Of a DNA stretch of 64,000 bases, positions 36,931 to 51,804 are shown in pieces. The DNA is taken from the NCBI RefSeq assembly GCF_000617845.2, contig NZ_DF820425.1, forward strand, positions 5,958,741 through 6,022,740, in the 5' to 3' direction. How positions within the stretch are numbered: position 1 is the first letter of the stretch; every line of letters starts with the position of its first letter. The notes beneath the pieces are model-generated. The model ran no database searches and was not told where the DNA came from. It saw only the letters and a program-made list of their open reading frames with translations. Position numbers and translations under genes: made by a program. Source of the stretch: Bradyrhizobium sp. DOA9 (GTDB taxonomy: Bacteria; Pseudomonadota; Alphaproteobacteria; Rhizobiales; Xanthobacteraceae).

Positions 36931-38124
36931 CTACTGCTCCATCATCCCCTGCAGCCGCACCAGCTCCGCCTCCAGATCGCGCTCCACATCCGCTGCCCGA
37001 ATGTCGAGCACGCGATAGTCCCGCGCCTCCAGCCAGGTCCGCCGTCCCGCGCGGTCGGCGGCGATCGCTTCCCCCTCGCCCGGGTTGACCAGCTCGATCG
37101 CGATCCGGTGCGGGAAGGAGACGAAGTCCGGGATGTGGCGCCCCACGGGCGTTTGTCTCTTGAACTGGCCGGCAAAGCGGCGGTCACGCGTCAGCGCCTG
37201 CCAGAGCAGGCGCTCGGCGTCGGTCGGGTTGCGGCGGAGCAGGCGGGCAAGGCCGCGCACGGTCGAGCCGCTGTCGGGCACGCCGCCGCCCTGGCCGTGC
37301 TCGGCCAAGAGCGCGCGCAGGCGCGTCGCCTGCTCGCCGTCGAGCACGCCGCCCTTGGCCGGACCCTTGCGTCCTTCCGCGATCGCCATGATCACACCAT
37401 GCAGCGTGTGCATGTCCTGCTTGGTCGGCTCCATCCGGGTGAAGATGTTGCGCAGGTTGACCAGCATGGTGTCGCGCTTCTCCGCGGGGCGCAGGAACTC
37501 GACCTTGTCGAGCTCGCGCACGAGATTGTCGAAGAAGGCCTGCATCTGGTGCTGCGAGGCGCGCTCGGATCGTTCAGGCATGGCGTGCGGCAGCGCGCCC
37601 GCGGTCGCCCGCTTGAACCATTCGTAGCCGACCAGCAGCACGGCCTGGGCGAGGTTGAGCGAGGCAAAGCCCGGATTGACCGGGAAGGTGATGATGCGGT
37701 TGGAAAGCCCGACCTCCTCGTTGGTCAGCCCCCAGCGCTCGCGGCCGAACAGGATGCCGGCCCTGCCGCCGGTCGCGAGTTGCCCGGCGATCTCGGCGGC
37801 AGCCGCCTCCGGCCCGACCACCGGCTTGGCCTGGTCGTGGGGCCGTGCGGTGGTGGCGAACAGGAGGTCGAGGTCGGCGACCGCCTCTGCGACCGTGCCG
37901 AACAATTCGACCTTTTCCAGGATGTGGTCGGCGCCGGCCGCGGCCCGCTGGGCGGCGATGTTGGGCCAGCCGTCGCGGGGATTGACGATGCGTAAGCGCC
38001 CGAGGGCAAAATTGCCCATGGCGCGCGCGGCCATGCCGATGTTCTCGCCGAGCTGCGGCTCGACCAGGACCACGATGGGACCGTCGAGGGAAAGGCCGGC
38101 CTTGCTCTTGTCAGTCCCCGACAT
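36931..38124 (-). CDS. TrmJ-type RNA methyltransferase fused to a DUF559 nuclease-like domain
   Basis: Residues 1-255 are a SPOUT methyltransferase of the TrmJ family, which 2'-O-methylates tRNA position 32. Motifs are PQLGENIGMAARAMGNF, GRERWGLTNEEV and GFASLNLAQAVLL, with a TrmJ-type C-terminal helix. Residues 295-392 are a DUF559 domain, a Vsr-like endonuclease fold: LRRNPTDAERLLWQAL, FKRQTPVGRHIPDFVSF (Asp333), IAIEL (Glu344) and YRVLDIRAADVERDLEAEL. The usual ELDG after the IEL strand is replaced by ELVNPGEG, so the nuclease metal site may be altered. The methyltransferase is complete; the role of the tail is unknown. Confidence 0.9.
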   Translation of the reverse strand: MSGTDKSKAGLSLDGPIVVLVEPQLGENIGMAARAMGNFALGRLRIVNPRDGWPNIAAQRAAAGADHILEKVELFGTVAEAVADLDLLFATTARPHDQAKPVVGPEAAAAEIAGQLATGGRAGILFGRERWGLTNEEVGLSNRIITFPVNPGFASLNLAQAVLLVGYEWFKRATAGALPHAMPERSERASQHQMQAFFDNLVRELDKVEFLRPAEKRDTMLVNLRNIFTRMEPTKQDMHTLHGVIMAIAEGRKGPAKGGVLDGEQATRLRALLAEHGQGGGVPDSGSTVRGLARLLRRNPTDAERLLWQALTRDRRFAGQFKRQTPVGRHIPDFVSFPHRIAIELVNPGEGEAIAADRAGRRTWLEARDYRVLDIRAADVERDLEAELVRLQGMMEQ

Positions 38125-38464
38125 CTCGCTTTGCTTTCACTCTTCGTCTCAAGGCCTTGGCGAGGCCGACTCAGGAATTGATTCAAGCGGCCCCAGGACC
38201 GGGCCTGCCCCTCGCGGTCTGTCGTTTGCCTGTCCTGACGAAATTCTCAAGGGAAATAACGGCTTGGATTCGACTTTTAACTCTCTTCCGAATCCGCCGA
38301 TCCGGTCCTGCAGCGGGGCGGCTCCCCGCCCCCCGCCAGCGGAAGCTGGATGAGCTAAAAGTGCATAATCCCTTGGCTTTCGTCCGCCGCGCGGCGGTGC
38401 TAAGAGGCGGCGGATATTCCAGCTGGCGCGCGACGAGCGCCGTTCCCAAGAGGCTTCCCCGATC
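38125..38464. other. Divergent intergenic region between trmJ and icd
   Basis: About 340 bases that must hold promoters for both genes. It includes a GC-rich stretch (GGGGCGGCTCCCCGCCCCC, about 38312-38330) and a small GCCGCGCGGCGG palindrome (about 38388-38399). I cannot defend any -35/-10 pair, and see no small gene or known RNA. Confidence 0.4.
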
Positions 38465-39679
38465 ATGGCAAAAATCAAGGTATCCAATCCCGTCGTCGAG
38501 CTCGATGGCGACGAGATGACCCGGATCATCTGGCAGTACATCAAGGACAAGCTGATCAACCCGTTCCTGGATGTCGAGCTGCTCTATTTCGACCTGGGCA
38601 TGGAATACCGCGACCACACCAACGATCAGGTCACGATCGATGCCGCCGAGGCCATCAAGAAGGTCGGCGTCGGCGTCAAATGCGCCACCATCACCCCGGA
38701 TGAAGCCCGGGTGAAGGAGTTCAACCTCAAGCAGATGTGGAAGTCGCCGAACGGCACCATCCGCAACATCCTCGGCGGCGTGATCTTCCGCGAGCCGATC
38801 ATCTGCAAGAACGTGCCGCGCCTGGTTCCCGGCTGGACCAAGCCGATCATCATCGGCCGCCACGCCTATGGCGACCAGTACCGCGCCACCGACATCAAGT
38901 TCCCCGGCAAGGGCACCCTCTCGCTGAAGTTCGTCGGCGAGGACGGCACCGTGATCGAGAAGGAAGTGTTCAAGGCGCCCGGCGCCGGCGTCGCGATGGA
39001 GATGTACAATCTCGACGATTCCATCATCGACTTCGCCCGCGCCTCGTTCAATTACGGCCTGCTCCGCAATTACCCGGTGTACCTGTCGACCAAGAACACG
39101 ATCCTCAAGGTCTATGACGGGCGCTTCAAGGACATCTTCCAGGAGATCTTCGACAAGGAGTTCAAGAAGGAGTTCGACGCCAAGGGCCTGACCTACGAGC
39201 ACCGCCTGATCGACGACATGGTGGCCTCGGCGCTGAAATGGTCCGGCGGCTACGTCTGGGCCTGCAAGAACTACGATGGCGACGTGCAGTCCGACACGGT
39301 CGCGCAGGGCTACGGCTCGCTCGGCCTGATGACCTCGGTGCTGCTGACCCCCGACGGCAAGACCGTCGAGGCGGAAGCTGCCCACGGCACGGTGACCCGT
39401 CACTACCGCGAGCACCAGAAGGGCAAGGAGACCTCGACCAACTCGATCGCGTCGATCTTCGCCTGGACGCGCGGCCTCGCCCACCGCGCCAAGCTCGACA
39501 ACAATGCCGAGCTCGCCAAGTTCGCGGCCACGCTGGAGAAGGTCTGCGTCGACACCGTCGAGGCCGGCTATATGACCAAGGACCTTGCGCTCCTGGTCGG
39601 CGCCGACCAGCGCTGGCTCTCGACCACCGGCTTCCTCGACAAGGTCGCGGAGAACCTGACCAAGGAGCTGGCGGCGTAA
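38465..39679 (+). CDS. icd: NADP-dependent isocitrate dehydrogenase
   Basis: A TCA-cycle enzyme that oxidises isocitrate to 2-oxoglutarate, supplying NADPH. The 404-residue protein is of the eukaryote-like type II group used by Rhizobiales. It has NPVVELDGDEMTRIIW, TIRNILGGVIFREPIICKNVPRLVPGW, the metal-binding YDGDVQSDTVAQGYGSLGLMTSVL and AAHGTVTRHYREHQKGKETSTN, which sets NADP preference. A weak AAGAGG lies ten bases before the ATG. A bidirectional terminator follows. Confidence 0.97.
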   Translation: MAKIKVSNPVVELDGDEMTRIIWQYIKDKLINPFLDVELLYFDLGMEYRDHTNDQVTIDAAEAIKKVGVGVKCATITPDEARVKEFNLKQMWKSPNGTIRNILGGVIFREPIICKNVPRLVPGWTKPIIIGRHAYGDQYRATDIKFPGKGTLSLKFVGEDGTVIEKEVFKAPGAGVAMEMYNLDDSIIDFARASFNYGLLRNYPVYLSTKNTILKVYDGRFKDIFQEIFDKEFKKEFDAKGLTYEHRLIDDMVASALKWSGGYVWACKNYDGDVQSDTVAQGYGSLGLMTSVLLTPDGKTVEAEAAHGTVTRHYREHQKGKETSTNSIASIFAWTRGLAHRAKLDNNAELAKFAATLEKVCVDTVEAGYMTKDLALLVGADQRWLSTTGFLDKVAENLTKELAA

Positions 39680-39704
39680 TTGGCCGACCGGGCCGAAACA
39701 CCAC

Positions 39705-39733
39705 AACGGGCCGCGCTGCATGCGCGGCCCGTT
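39705..39733. terminator. Bidirectional terminator between icd and the channel gene
   Basis: The stem ACGGGCCGCG/CGCGGCCCGT with a CTGCATG loop has flanking A and T runs (AAC ... GTTTGCTTTT), suiting termination of icd and of the convergent channel gene. Confidence 0.8.
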
Positions 39734-39748
39734 TGCTTTTGCGACCGC

Positions 39749-40975
39749 TCAGCGGCCCTCGCCTTCCTTCTCCGCCTGCGCGAGCTCGGCGAGCGCGAGA
39801 TCGCCGGTGTCGGCGAGCCGCGCCTTGGCGGTCTCGTGGACGTGATCCGCGAGCGTCGGCATGCGCGCGATCAGGGCATGAAAATCCTGGGCATCGAGCA
39901 CCAGCAGCCGCGTCTTGCGCGTCGCCGTCACCGTGCCGCTGCGCTTGGTCTTGTGCAAGAGCGCGATCTCGCCGAAGAAAGTGCCGTCGGCGAGGCGCAC
40001 GTGCTGGTTCGGCAGCGCGATCTCGACCTCGCCGGCGGTGATGAAATACATCGACGAGGCGACATCGCCCCGCCGCACGAGGACCTCGCCCTGCTCGATG
40101 GTGCGCGCGCGGAGCAGCCGCATGATGTCGGCGATCTCCGCGGCCGACAGATGCGAGAACAGCGGCACCCGCGCCAGCATGCCCCAGGTCACGACGAAAT
40201 CGCGCCGCTTCACCTCTTCGGCGAACGCCGAGGAGATGATCGCGACCGGCAGCGCGATCATGGCAAAGCCGGCGATGATGGCGAAGGTCGAGACGAACTT
40301 GCCGAGCGGCGTCACCGGCACGACGTCGCCATAGCCGACGGTGCCGAGCGTCACGATCGCCCACCACATCGCCTGCGGGATGGTGCCGAGCTTGTCCGGC
40401 TGCACGTCGCGCTCGATGGCGTAGAGCAGCGAGGCGAAGGTCAGGACCGCGCCGATCAGGATGACGATGCAGCCGATCAGCGCGCGCCGCTCGGCGTGCA
40501 CGGCGGCGAGCAGCGAGCGCATCGCCGGCGAATAGCGGATCAGCTTGAAGAACGGCAGCACGCCGAGCGCGGCCAGCGTCGCATGCTCGCCGGTGGCGAG
40601 CACGATCGCGGCCGGCAGGAAGGCCATGAGATCGATGATGCCGAGCGCCGAGAAGGCATAGCCCATCCGGTCGGACAGCGCAGATCCCTTGCGCTGGGTA
40701 TGCCCCGCCACGGTCCACAGCCGCGCCGCATATTCCAGCGCGAACACGATCACCGACAGGATGGTGATGCCTGCGAACAGCGCGCCGAACCGCGCATCCA
40801 GCTCCGGCACCGAGGCGAGGACCATCGCGGCGACGTTGAGCACGATGACGCCGATGATGAGCTGGATGAAGCGCGACCCGACCGAATAGGCCAAGGGGTC
40901 GTGCTCCAGCAAATCGTAGAGGCGATCCCTCAAGTCCGGATCGCGAAGCCCACGTCCTCGCGGAACGAGGCGCAT
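39749..40975 (-). CDS. Cyclic-nucleotide-regulated potassium channel, MloK1-like
   Basis: A 408-residue six-helix channel subunit. The voltage-sensor-like S1-S4 (residues 35-165) has few S4 arginines (FFKLIRYSPAMRSLL), as in MloK1. The pore loop is TLGTVGYGDVVP with the K+ filter TVGYGD (212-217). A cyclic-nucleotide-binding domain follows (272-385) with the phosphate cassette FGEIALLHKTKRSGTV (334-349) and its binding Arg345. It would form K+-selective tetramers opened by cAMP. The gene lies five bases from alaS on the same strand and may be co-transcribed with it. Confidence 0.92.
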   Translation of the reverse strand: MRLVPRGRGLRDPDLRDRLYDLLEHDPLAYSVGSRFIQLIIGVIVLNVAAMVLASVPELDARFGALFAGITILSVIVFALEYAARLWTVAGHTQRKGSALSDRMGYAFSALGIIDLMAFLPAAIVLATGEHATLAALGVLPFFKLIRYSPAMRSLLAAVHAERRALIGCIVILIGAVLTFASLLYAIERDVQPDKLGTIPQAMWWAIVTLGTVGYGDVVPVTPLGKFVSTFAIIAGFAMIALPVAIISSAFAEEVKRRDFVVTWGMLARVPLFSHLSAAEIADIMRLLRARTIEQGEVLVRRGDVASSMYFITAGEVEIALPNQHVRLADGTFFGEIALLHKTKRSGTVTATRKTRLLVLDAQDFHALIARMPTLADHVHETAKARLADTGDLALAELAQAEKEGEGR

Positions 40976-40980
40976 GGGCC

Positions 40981-43659
<2,679 letters not shown>

Positions 43660-43681
43660 GTTCATCCAATCGGGTGTGCTA

Positions 43682-43768
43682 GAGCATGATCCGGAAAAGT
43701 GCGAAGCGGTTTTCCGAAAAGATCATGCTCAAACAAAGAGCCAAAGCGCGATGCTCTCATCGCGCTTT
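43682..43768. repeat. Paired palindromic repeats upstream of alaS
   Basis: GAGCATGATC/GATCATGCTC (43682-43730) encloses the complementary CGGAAAA and TTTTCCG. It is followed at once by a second hairpin, AAAGCGCGATG-CTCT-CATCGCGCTTT (43743-43768). Both lie in the alaS/gcv divergent region and look like a composite intergenic repeat; a promoter role is not evident. Confidence 0.75.
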
Positions 43769-43925
43769 AGGGCCCGCTTTTCGCCGTCCAAACCGGACCG
43801 TTGAGGCTGATATCTGCGGGCCAAAGCGCTTTTAGACAAGGCCAGCTTCGCTGTCCAGAAACTGTGCAGGGAGATCAGAGGGTTGCCGCAGCCGCGCAAT
43901 CCGGTTGAAAGGCGCGAGTGTCGCG

Positions 43926-43955
43926 TTGACAGGCTTGGCCGTGCTGTGGTCTCTA
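43926..43955 (+). promoter_or_regulatory. Candidate promoter of the gcv riboswitch transcript
   Basis: TTGACA (43926-43931) lies 18 bases before TCTCTA (43950-43955), placing the transcript start just before the riboswitch. The -10 match is weak. Confidence 0.35.
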
Positions 43956-43970
43956 CCCATCTATATCGTA

Positions 43971-44146
43971 CGGCCACGTCGGGAGAGACCGGCATTGGGT
44001 GCCGGCGCCGAAGGAGCAACCGCCCCGGAAACTCTCAGGCAAAAGGACCGCGTGGCTTTGACAGCATCTGGAAAGAGGCGCCGACGGGTGTAGCCCGGAC
44101 CGCGTCCGCCGACGGGATAATACTCTCAGGCACAGCGACAGATGGG
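43971..44146 (+). promoter_or_regulatory. Tandem glycine riboswitch
   Basis: Two glycine aptamers precede gcvT. Aptamer 1 (43971-44057) has the core GGGAGAG, GCCGAAGGAGCAA and ACTCTCAGGCAAAAGGAC, closed by GCCACG/CGTGGC. Aptamer 2 (44060-44146) has GGAAAGAG, GCCGACGGG and ACTCTCAGGCACAGCGACAG, closed by CATCTG/CAGATG. They are separated by a very short linker. A GGGGA/TCCCC hairpin (44166-44179) just before gcvT may be the expression platform. Glycine binding usually turns gcv operons on. Confidence 0.93.
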
Positions 44147-44203
44147 GCTTCGACTGGTGTCCATCGGGGAATCCTCCCCGGGGAACCGCCGAGGGCCCTC
44201 AAG

Positions 44204-45349
44204 ATGCTAGCGCACGACCAAGACTCCCTGAAACGTACCCCCCTCTACGACCTCCATGTGTCCCTCGGGGGCAAGATGGTGCCGTTCGCGGGCTATGACA
44301 TGCCCGTGCAGTACCCCGCGGGCGTCTTGAAGGAGCATCTCCATACCCGCACCAAAGCGGGCCTGTTCGACGTCTCCCACATGGGCCAGCTCGCGCTGCG
44401 GCCGAAGTCGGGCAAGGTCGAGGACGCCGCCCGCGCGCTGGAGCGGCTGGTGCCGCAAGATATCGTCGCGATCGCCGCGGGGCGGCAGCGCTACGCCCAG
44501 TTCACCAACGAAGACGGCGGCATTCTCGACGACCTCATGGTCGCCAATTTCGGCGATCACCTGTTCCTGGTCGTCAACGCCGCCTGCAAGGCCGCGGACG
44601 AGGCGCATCTGCGCGCGAATCTATCCGACGCCTGCATCATCGACGCGCTCGCCGACCGCGCGCTGATCGCGTTGCAGGGCCCGAAGGCCGAAGCCGCGCT
44701 GGCGAAATTCTGTGCAGAGGCGCCGGCCATGACATTCATGGACGCCGGCCCGCATGAGGTCGCCAGCATCAAATGCTTCGTCTCGCGCTCCGGCTACACC
44801 GGCGAGGACGGCTTCGAGATCTCGGTTCCATCAGGCGATGCCGAGCGCCTCGCAAAGCTGCTGCTGGAAAATCCCGACGTGCTCCCGATCGGCCTCGGGG
44901 CCCGCGACAGCCTGCGGCTGGAAGCCGGGCTCTGCTTGTACGGCCACGACATCGACACCACGACCACGCCGGTCGAGGCCGCGCTGGAATGGTCGGTGCA
45001 GAAAAGCCGCCGCACGGGTGGTGCGCGCGCCGGCGGCTTTCCGGGCGCTGCGAAGATCCTCGCCCATTTCGATGGCGGCGCATCCCGCCGCCGCGTCGGA
45101 CTACGCGCCGAAGGTCGCGCGCCCGTGCGCGAGGGCGCGGTGCTGTTTGCCGACGCTGCGGGCGGCGAGGCGATCGGAAAAGTCACCTCGGGCGGTTTCG
45201 GCCCGAGCCTGAGCGCGCCGGTGGCGATGGGCTACGTGCCCGTGAGCCTCGCCGCGCTTGGCACAAAGCTCTTCGCCGAGGTGCGCGGCCAGCGACTGCC
45301 GCTCGCGGTCGCCGCCATGCCCTTCGTGAAAAACACCTACAAACGCTGA
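44204..45349 (+). CDS. gcvT: Aminomethyltransferase, glycine cleavage T protein
   Basis: The T protein moves the aminomethyl carbon from lipoylated H protein to tetrahydrofolate, releasing ammonia. The 381-residue product shows TPLYDLHVSLGGKMVPFAGYDMPVQY, AGLFDVSHMGQL (folate site), GYTGEDGFEISV and LGARDSLRLEAGLCLYGHDI, all typical. A weak GAGGG lies before the ATG. It is the first gene of gcvTHP, under the tandem glycine riboswitch. Confidence 0.97.
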   Translation: MLAHDQDSLKRTPLYDLHVSLGGKMVPFAGYDMPVQYPAGVLKEHLHTRTKAGLFDVSHMGQLALRPKSGKVEDAARALERLVPQDIVAIAAGRQRYAQFTNEDGGILDDLMVANFGDHLFLVVNAACKAADEAHLRANLSDACIIDALADRALIALQGPKAEAALAKFCAEAPAMTFMDAGPHEVASIKCFVSRSGYTGEDGFEISVPSGDAERLAKLLLENPDVLPIGLGARDSLRLEAGLCLYGHDIDTTTTPVEAALEWSVQKSRRTGGARAGGFPGAAKILAHFDGGASRRRVGLRAEGRAPVREGAVLFADAAGGEAIGKVTSGGFGPSLSAPVAMGYVPVSLAALGTKLFAEVRGQRLPLAVAAMPFVKNTYKR

Positions 45350-45359
45350 GGACGAGACA

Positions 45360-45728
45360 ATGACCACGACGCTGTACACTTCCGACCACGAATGGCTTTC
45401 CATCGACGGCGATGTCGCCACGGTCGGCATCACCGATTACGCCCAGCAGCAGCTCGGCGACGTCGTGTTCGTCGAGCTGCCCAAGGTCGGCCGCGCGCTG
45501 AAGAAGGCCGAAGCCGCAGCGGTGGTCGAGTCCGTGAAGGCGGCCTCCGACGTCTACGCCCCGATCTCGGGCGAAGTGCTCGAGACCAACGAGGCGCTGG
45601 CCGCCGAGCCGGCGCTGGTGAACTCGGACGCGCAAGGCAAGGCCTGGTTCTTCAAGATCAAGATCGCCGACAAAAGCGAGCTCGGCGGCCTCATGGATGA
45701 GGCTGCGTACAAGGCACATACGGCTTAA
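45360..45728 (+). CDS. gcvH: Glycine cleavage system H protein
   Basis: The 122-residue lipoyl carrier that shuttles the aminomethyl group between P, T and L proteins. The lipoylated lysine is K60 in VVESVKAASDVYAP. The start YTSDHEWLSIDGDVATVGITDYAQ is characteristic. It lies ten bases after gcvT with GAGGA upstream of the ATG, and 17 bases before gcvP. Confidence 0.98.
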   Translation: MTTTLYTSDHEWLSIDGDVATVGITDYAQQQLGDVVFVELPKVGRALKKAEAAAVVESVKAASDVYAPISGEVLETNEALAAEPALVNSDAQGKAWFFKIKIADKSELGGLMDEAAYKAHTA

Positions 45729-45745
45729 GCACGATGGAGCAAGCG

Positions 45746-48613
<2,868 letters not shown>

Positions 48614-48630
48614 GACGCGACGGAGGTCTC

Positions 48631-48721
48631 GTAGGGTGGGCAAAGCGTAAGCGTGCCCACCACCTTTCGTGCACGTTGAAACATGGTGGGCACGGCGCTT
48701 ACGCGCCTTTGCCCACCCTAC
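48631..48721. repeat. Palindromic repeat, GTAGGGTGGGCAAAG family
   Basis: GTAGGGTGGGCAAAGCG and CGCCTTTGCCCACCCTAC form outer arms and GTGCCCACCA/TGGTGGGCAC inner arms, between the convergent gcvP and DUF1835-like genes. It may end both transcripts. Confidence 0.85.
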
Positions 48722-48737
48722 AACACCGAATGCGCCT

Positions 48738-49733
48738 CTAGGGCGCAATCAACAGCCGGCTTTCGCGATCCCACCGCCACAACCGTTCATTGGTGAGAAG
48801 CGTGCCGCCCCACCAACGTCGAATCGGATTGTGGCGACGGAAATCTTCGCGGCCTTCCAGAACCGCTTTGCCAAATTCGGTCAGCGACAACCGGCTCCGA
48901 CGATAGGCGGCGTTGCGACCTCGCGCATCGTGCCGGGCGAGCGTCGCGAGTTTCGGATCGAGACCTGCGATCGCCGGCGTCGGGCCCGACGCAAGCCCTT
49001 CGAGCAACGGACCCAGCTCCCACTGGTCGAACACGCGCGTTTCGAGCAGCCCGCCCGGTTGAAACAGTTCTTTTGTACGGTTGTGCCCCCTTGCAATCAG
49101 CTCGACAAGCCGCGCCTCCGTCGCGCCCAATCCGGTGATTGGTGACGGCAGTTCAGCTAGCAACGCTTCCAGAGCCGGCTTCAGGAAAGGTAGCCTGGGT
49201 AAATCCCTTGTCAGCAACCCGAAGCAAAGTTCAGGCGTCGGCGCCCGATACGCCTCCCAGGCCATGTTGGCTATCTCGAAGTCGCATTCTGCGATCTCCG
49301 ATTCCCGCACCGTACGATCGCGAAGTTGCGGGCCGTCCGCTTCGCGCAGATCGAAATTGACCCGTCGCAGTCTCAGACAATGGGTGATCGATGGATGGGA
49401 CCGCAAATAGTCCAGGATCCAGATCAATTGCAATTGACTGTTAGGCTCAGGGTCGAACCACAGCTCGATGAACTCGACGCCATAGGTCTCGCAAAACCAA
49501 ACCAGGCCAGTCTCCTTGTGCGCGAGACCGGTCTGAGGCAACCGGCCAACAAGATCGGACCACCGCACCTCCGGATCGCCCCTGTAATAGCCTCCCGTAA
49601 GATAGGCCTCGAGGTGGTGCGACGTAGGCAACGGCCCCCAAACGAACCGAAAGATCAACGGGACGACCATGTCAGCACGACCGGCATAGGTGAGACCAAC
49701 GCCGGACGAACTAGTCAGAATCACACGTTTCAT
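48738..49733 (-). CDS. DUF1835-like hypothetical protein
   Basis: A 331-residue cytosolic protein. The N-terminal part (RVILTSSSGVGLTYAGRADMVVPLIFRFVWGPLP, then IELWFDPEPNSQLQLIWILDYL) resembles DUF1835, with its WGPL and LWxxxxxxxQLxLIW blocks. The C-terminal part (LTEFGKAVLEGREDF, then RRWWGGTLL and LWRWD) fits the usual DUF1835 tail with a WGG and WRWD. Function unknown. The assignment is by eye and moderate. The start MKRVILTS is preferred to a TTG eight codons upstream. It lies downstream of recA but behind a strong terminator. Confidence 0.65.
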   Translation of the reverse strand: MKRVILTSSSGVGLTYAGRADMVVPLIFRFVWGPLPTSHHLEAYLTGGYYRGDPEVRWSDLVGRLPQTGLAHKETGLVWFCETYGVEFIELWFDPEPNSQLQLIWILDYLRSHPSITHCLRLRRVNFDLREADGPQLRDRTVRESEIAECDFEIANMAWEAYRAPTPELCFGLLTRDLPRLPFLKPALEALLAELPSPITGLGATEARLVELIARGHNRTKELFQPGGLLETRVFDQWELGPLLEGLASGPTPAIAGLDPKLATLARHDARGRNAAYRRSRLSLTEFGKAVLEGREDFRRHNPIRRWWGGTLLTNERLWRWDRESRLLIAP

Positions 49734-49761
49734 CGTCGAGACGCCCTCACGCAACACGAAA

Positions 49762-49803
49762 CGGGCACCGAAGACGTCGGCAACTCAACGTCCTCAGTGC
49801 CCG
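49762..49803 (-). terminator. Transcription terminator of recA
   Basis: Read on the minus strand CGGGCACTGAGGACGT pairs with ACGTCTTCGGTGCCCG across a 10-base loop, followed by TTTCGTGTT, about 30 bases after the recA stop. Confidence 0.75.
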
Positions 49804-49833
49804 CTCCTCGCGAAAAACTTGTCGCGTTAGGTC

Positions 49834-50922
<1,089 letters not shown>

Positions 50923-50993
50923 TGGGTCGTGCTCCTTATGGCGAGGATTCGCGTGAGGGACAAACGGTTGCGAGGCAGCTCGGCGATAAAAGC

Positions 50994-51029
50994 AATGTAC
51001 CCTATTTGTTCTCAGTTCGCAATCTGTTC
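50994..51029 (-). promoter_or_regulatory. recA promoter with LexA (SOS) box
   Basis: The plus strand has GTTC-GCAATCT-GTTC (51015-51029), the GAAC-N7-GAAC box of alphaproteobacterial LexA. On the minus strand the -35 TTGCGA (51022-51017) lies inside this box and, 17 bases on, TACATT (50999-50994) is the -10. A third GTTC lies at 51008-51011. LexA binding would therefore block the promoter. Confidence 0.88.
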
Positions 51030-51213
51030 TTTTGCGGATTTTGCCCCCAGGCCTAATTCGTTCCAGCCAACCCGGAACTCAACCCTTGCGAGCCGTCACA
51101 TGTTATTGTTGGTTGCGTAATCTACAGGCACCCTGCCCCCCACTGACGACGATTCCTGGCGTCGGTGGCCGAGAGAGACGCGCGCTCCCGCCTGTCAACG
51201 AGGACACGGGGCA

Positions 51214-51372
51214 ATGGAAGTGGCAGAAGACACAAGGCCGGAACAGGGTCCCCGGTGCGACGATTGCCGGCTGCCGACGAGATTCCGCGCTAGCATCTTT
51301 GACCCTCGCAAGAACGGTCATGTACGGGTCTTTGATTGCCCGACTTGCAAGCGGCTGTACTGGAAAGAGTAA
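51214..51372 (+). CDS. Small zinc-ribbon-like hypothetical protein
   Basis: A 52-residue protein with two Cys pairs, CDDC (residues 15-18) and CPTC (42-45), separated by 23 residues; this is a plausible zinc ribbon. The Cys spacing, the regular reading frame, a GAGGA upstream and a strong terminator immediately after the stop support a real gene. It is divergent from recA, across a space of about 290 bases with no other feature than the SOS promoter. Function unknown; DNA, RNA or protein binding is possible. Confidence 0.75.
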   Translation: MEVAEDTRPEQGPRCDDCRLPTRFRASIFDPRKNGHVRVFDCPTCKRLYWKE

Positions 51373-51397
51373 GGCCGCCTCCATTGGCGGCCTCTTT
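51373..51397 (+). terminator. Rho-independent terminator after the zinc-ribbon gene
   Basis: GGCCGCC-TCCATT-GGCGGCC followed by TCTTT starts at the base after the stop codon. Confidence 0.85.
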
Positions 51398-51603
51398 GGC
51401 GAACGACAGCGATCTGGGGGCTGACAAACCAGCCATGCCGGATCGTCGCGCCGCCCGCTTCGCACTGTGTGCACAACTGAACAGACGCGGGATCCATTTC
51501 CGGATCCTAATGCCTCATCACCGCGCGGATCCCGGCCACTATCGGTGATGAGAACGCACGCTCACCTTGCGCTCCCGCCCTCCTCGCACGGAAAGAGCGC
51601 GCC

Positions 51604-51804
51604 ATGTTCAAGCGGCGACGTTTCAAGCAGCAGCTGACCCTGCAAGACCGGCTGACCGCATGGGTGAAGCAGGTTCGCGAGCAGGCCTCCAAGCTACCCC
51701 CCGGGCCGGAGCGCGACGCACTGCTGAAGAAGGCCCGCCAGGCCGACGTTGCCAATCATCTCAGCGATTGGGTCAAGTCGCCGGGGCTGCAGCCGCCGAA
51801 ATAG
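51604..51804 (+). CDS. Small basic hypothetical protein
   Basis: A 66-residue, strongly basic, helical protein beginning MFKRRRFKQQLTLQDRLTAWV, with the helical run VREQASKLPPGPERDALLKKARQADVA. No signal or membrane segment. A GGAAAGAG ribosome site lies six bases upstream. It resembles small hypothetical proteins of Bradyrhizobium, but I know no function. The preceding approximately 200 bases hold nothing recognisable. Confidence 0.7.
   Translation: MFKRRRFKQQLTLQDRLTAWVKQVREQASKLPPGPERDALLKKARQADVANHLSDWVKSPGLQPPK

Noticed and set aside
51038..51213. A tRNA or other structured RNA between recA and the zinc-ribbon gene
   Set aside because: No cloverleaf, TTCGA loop or known RNA core could be found.
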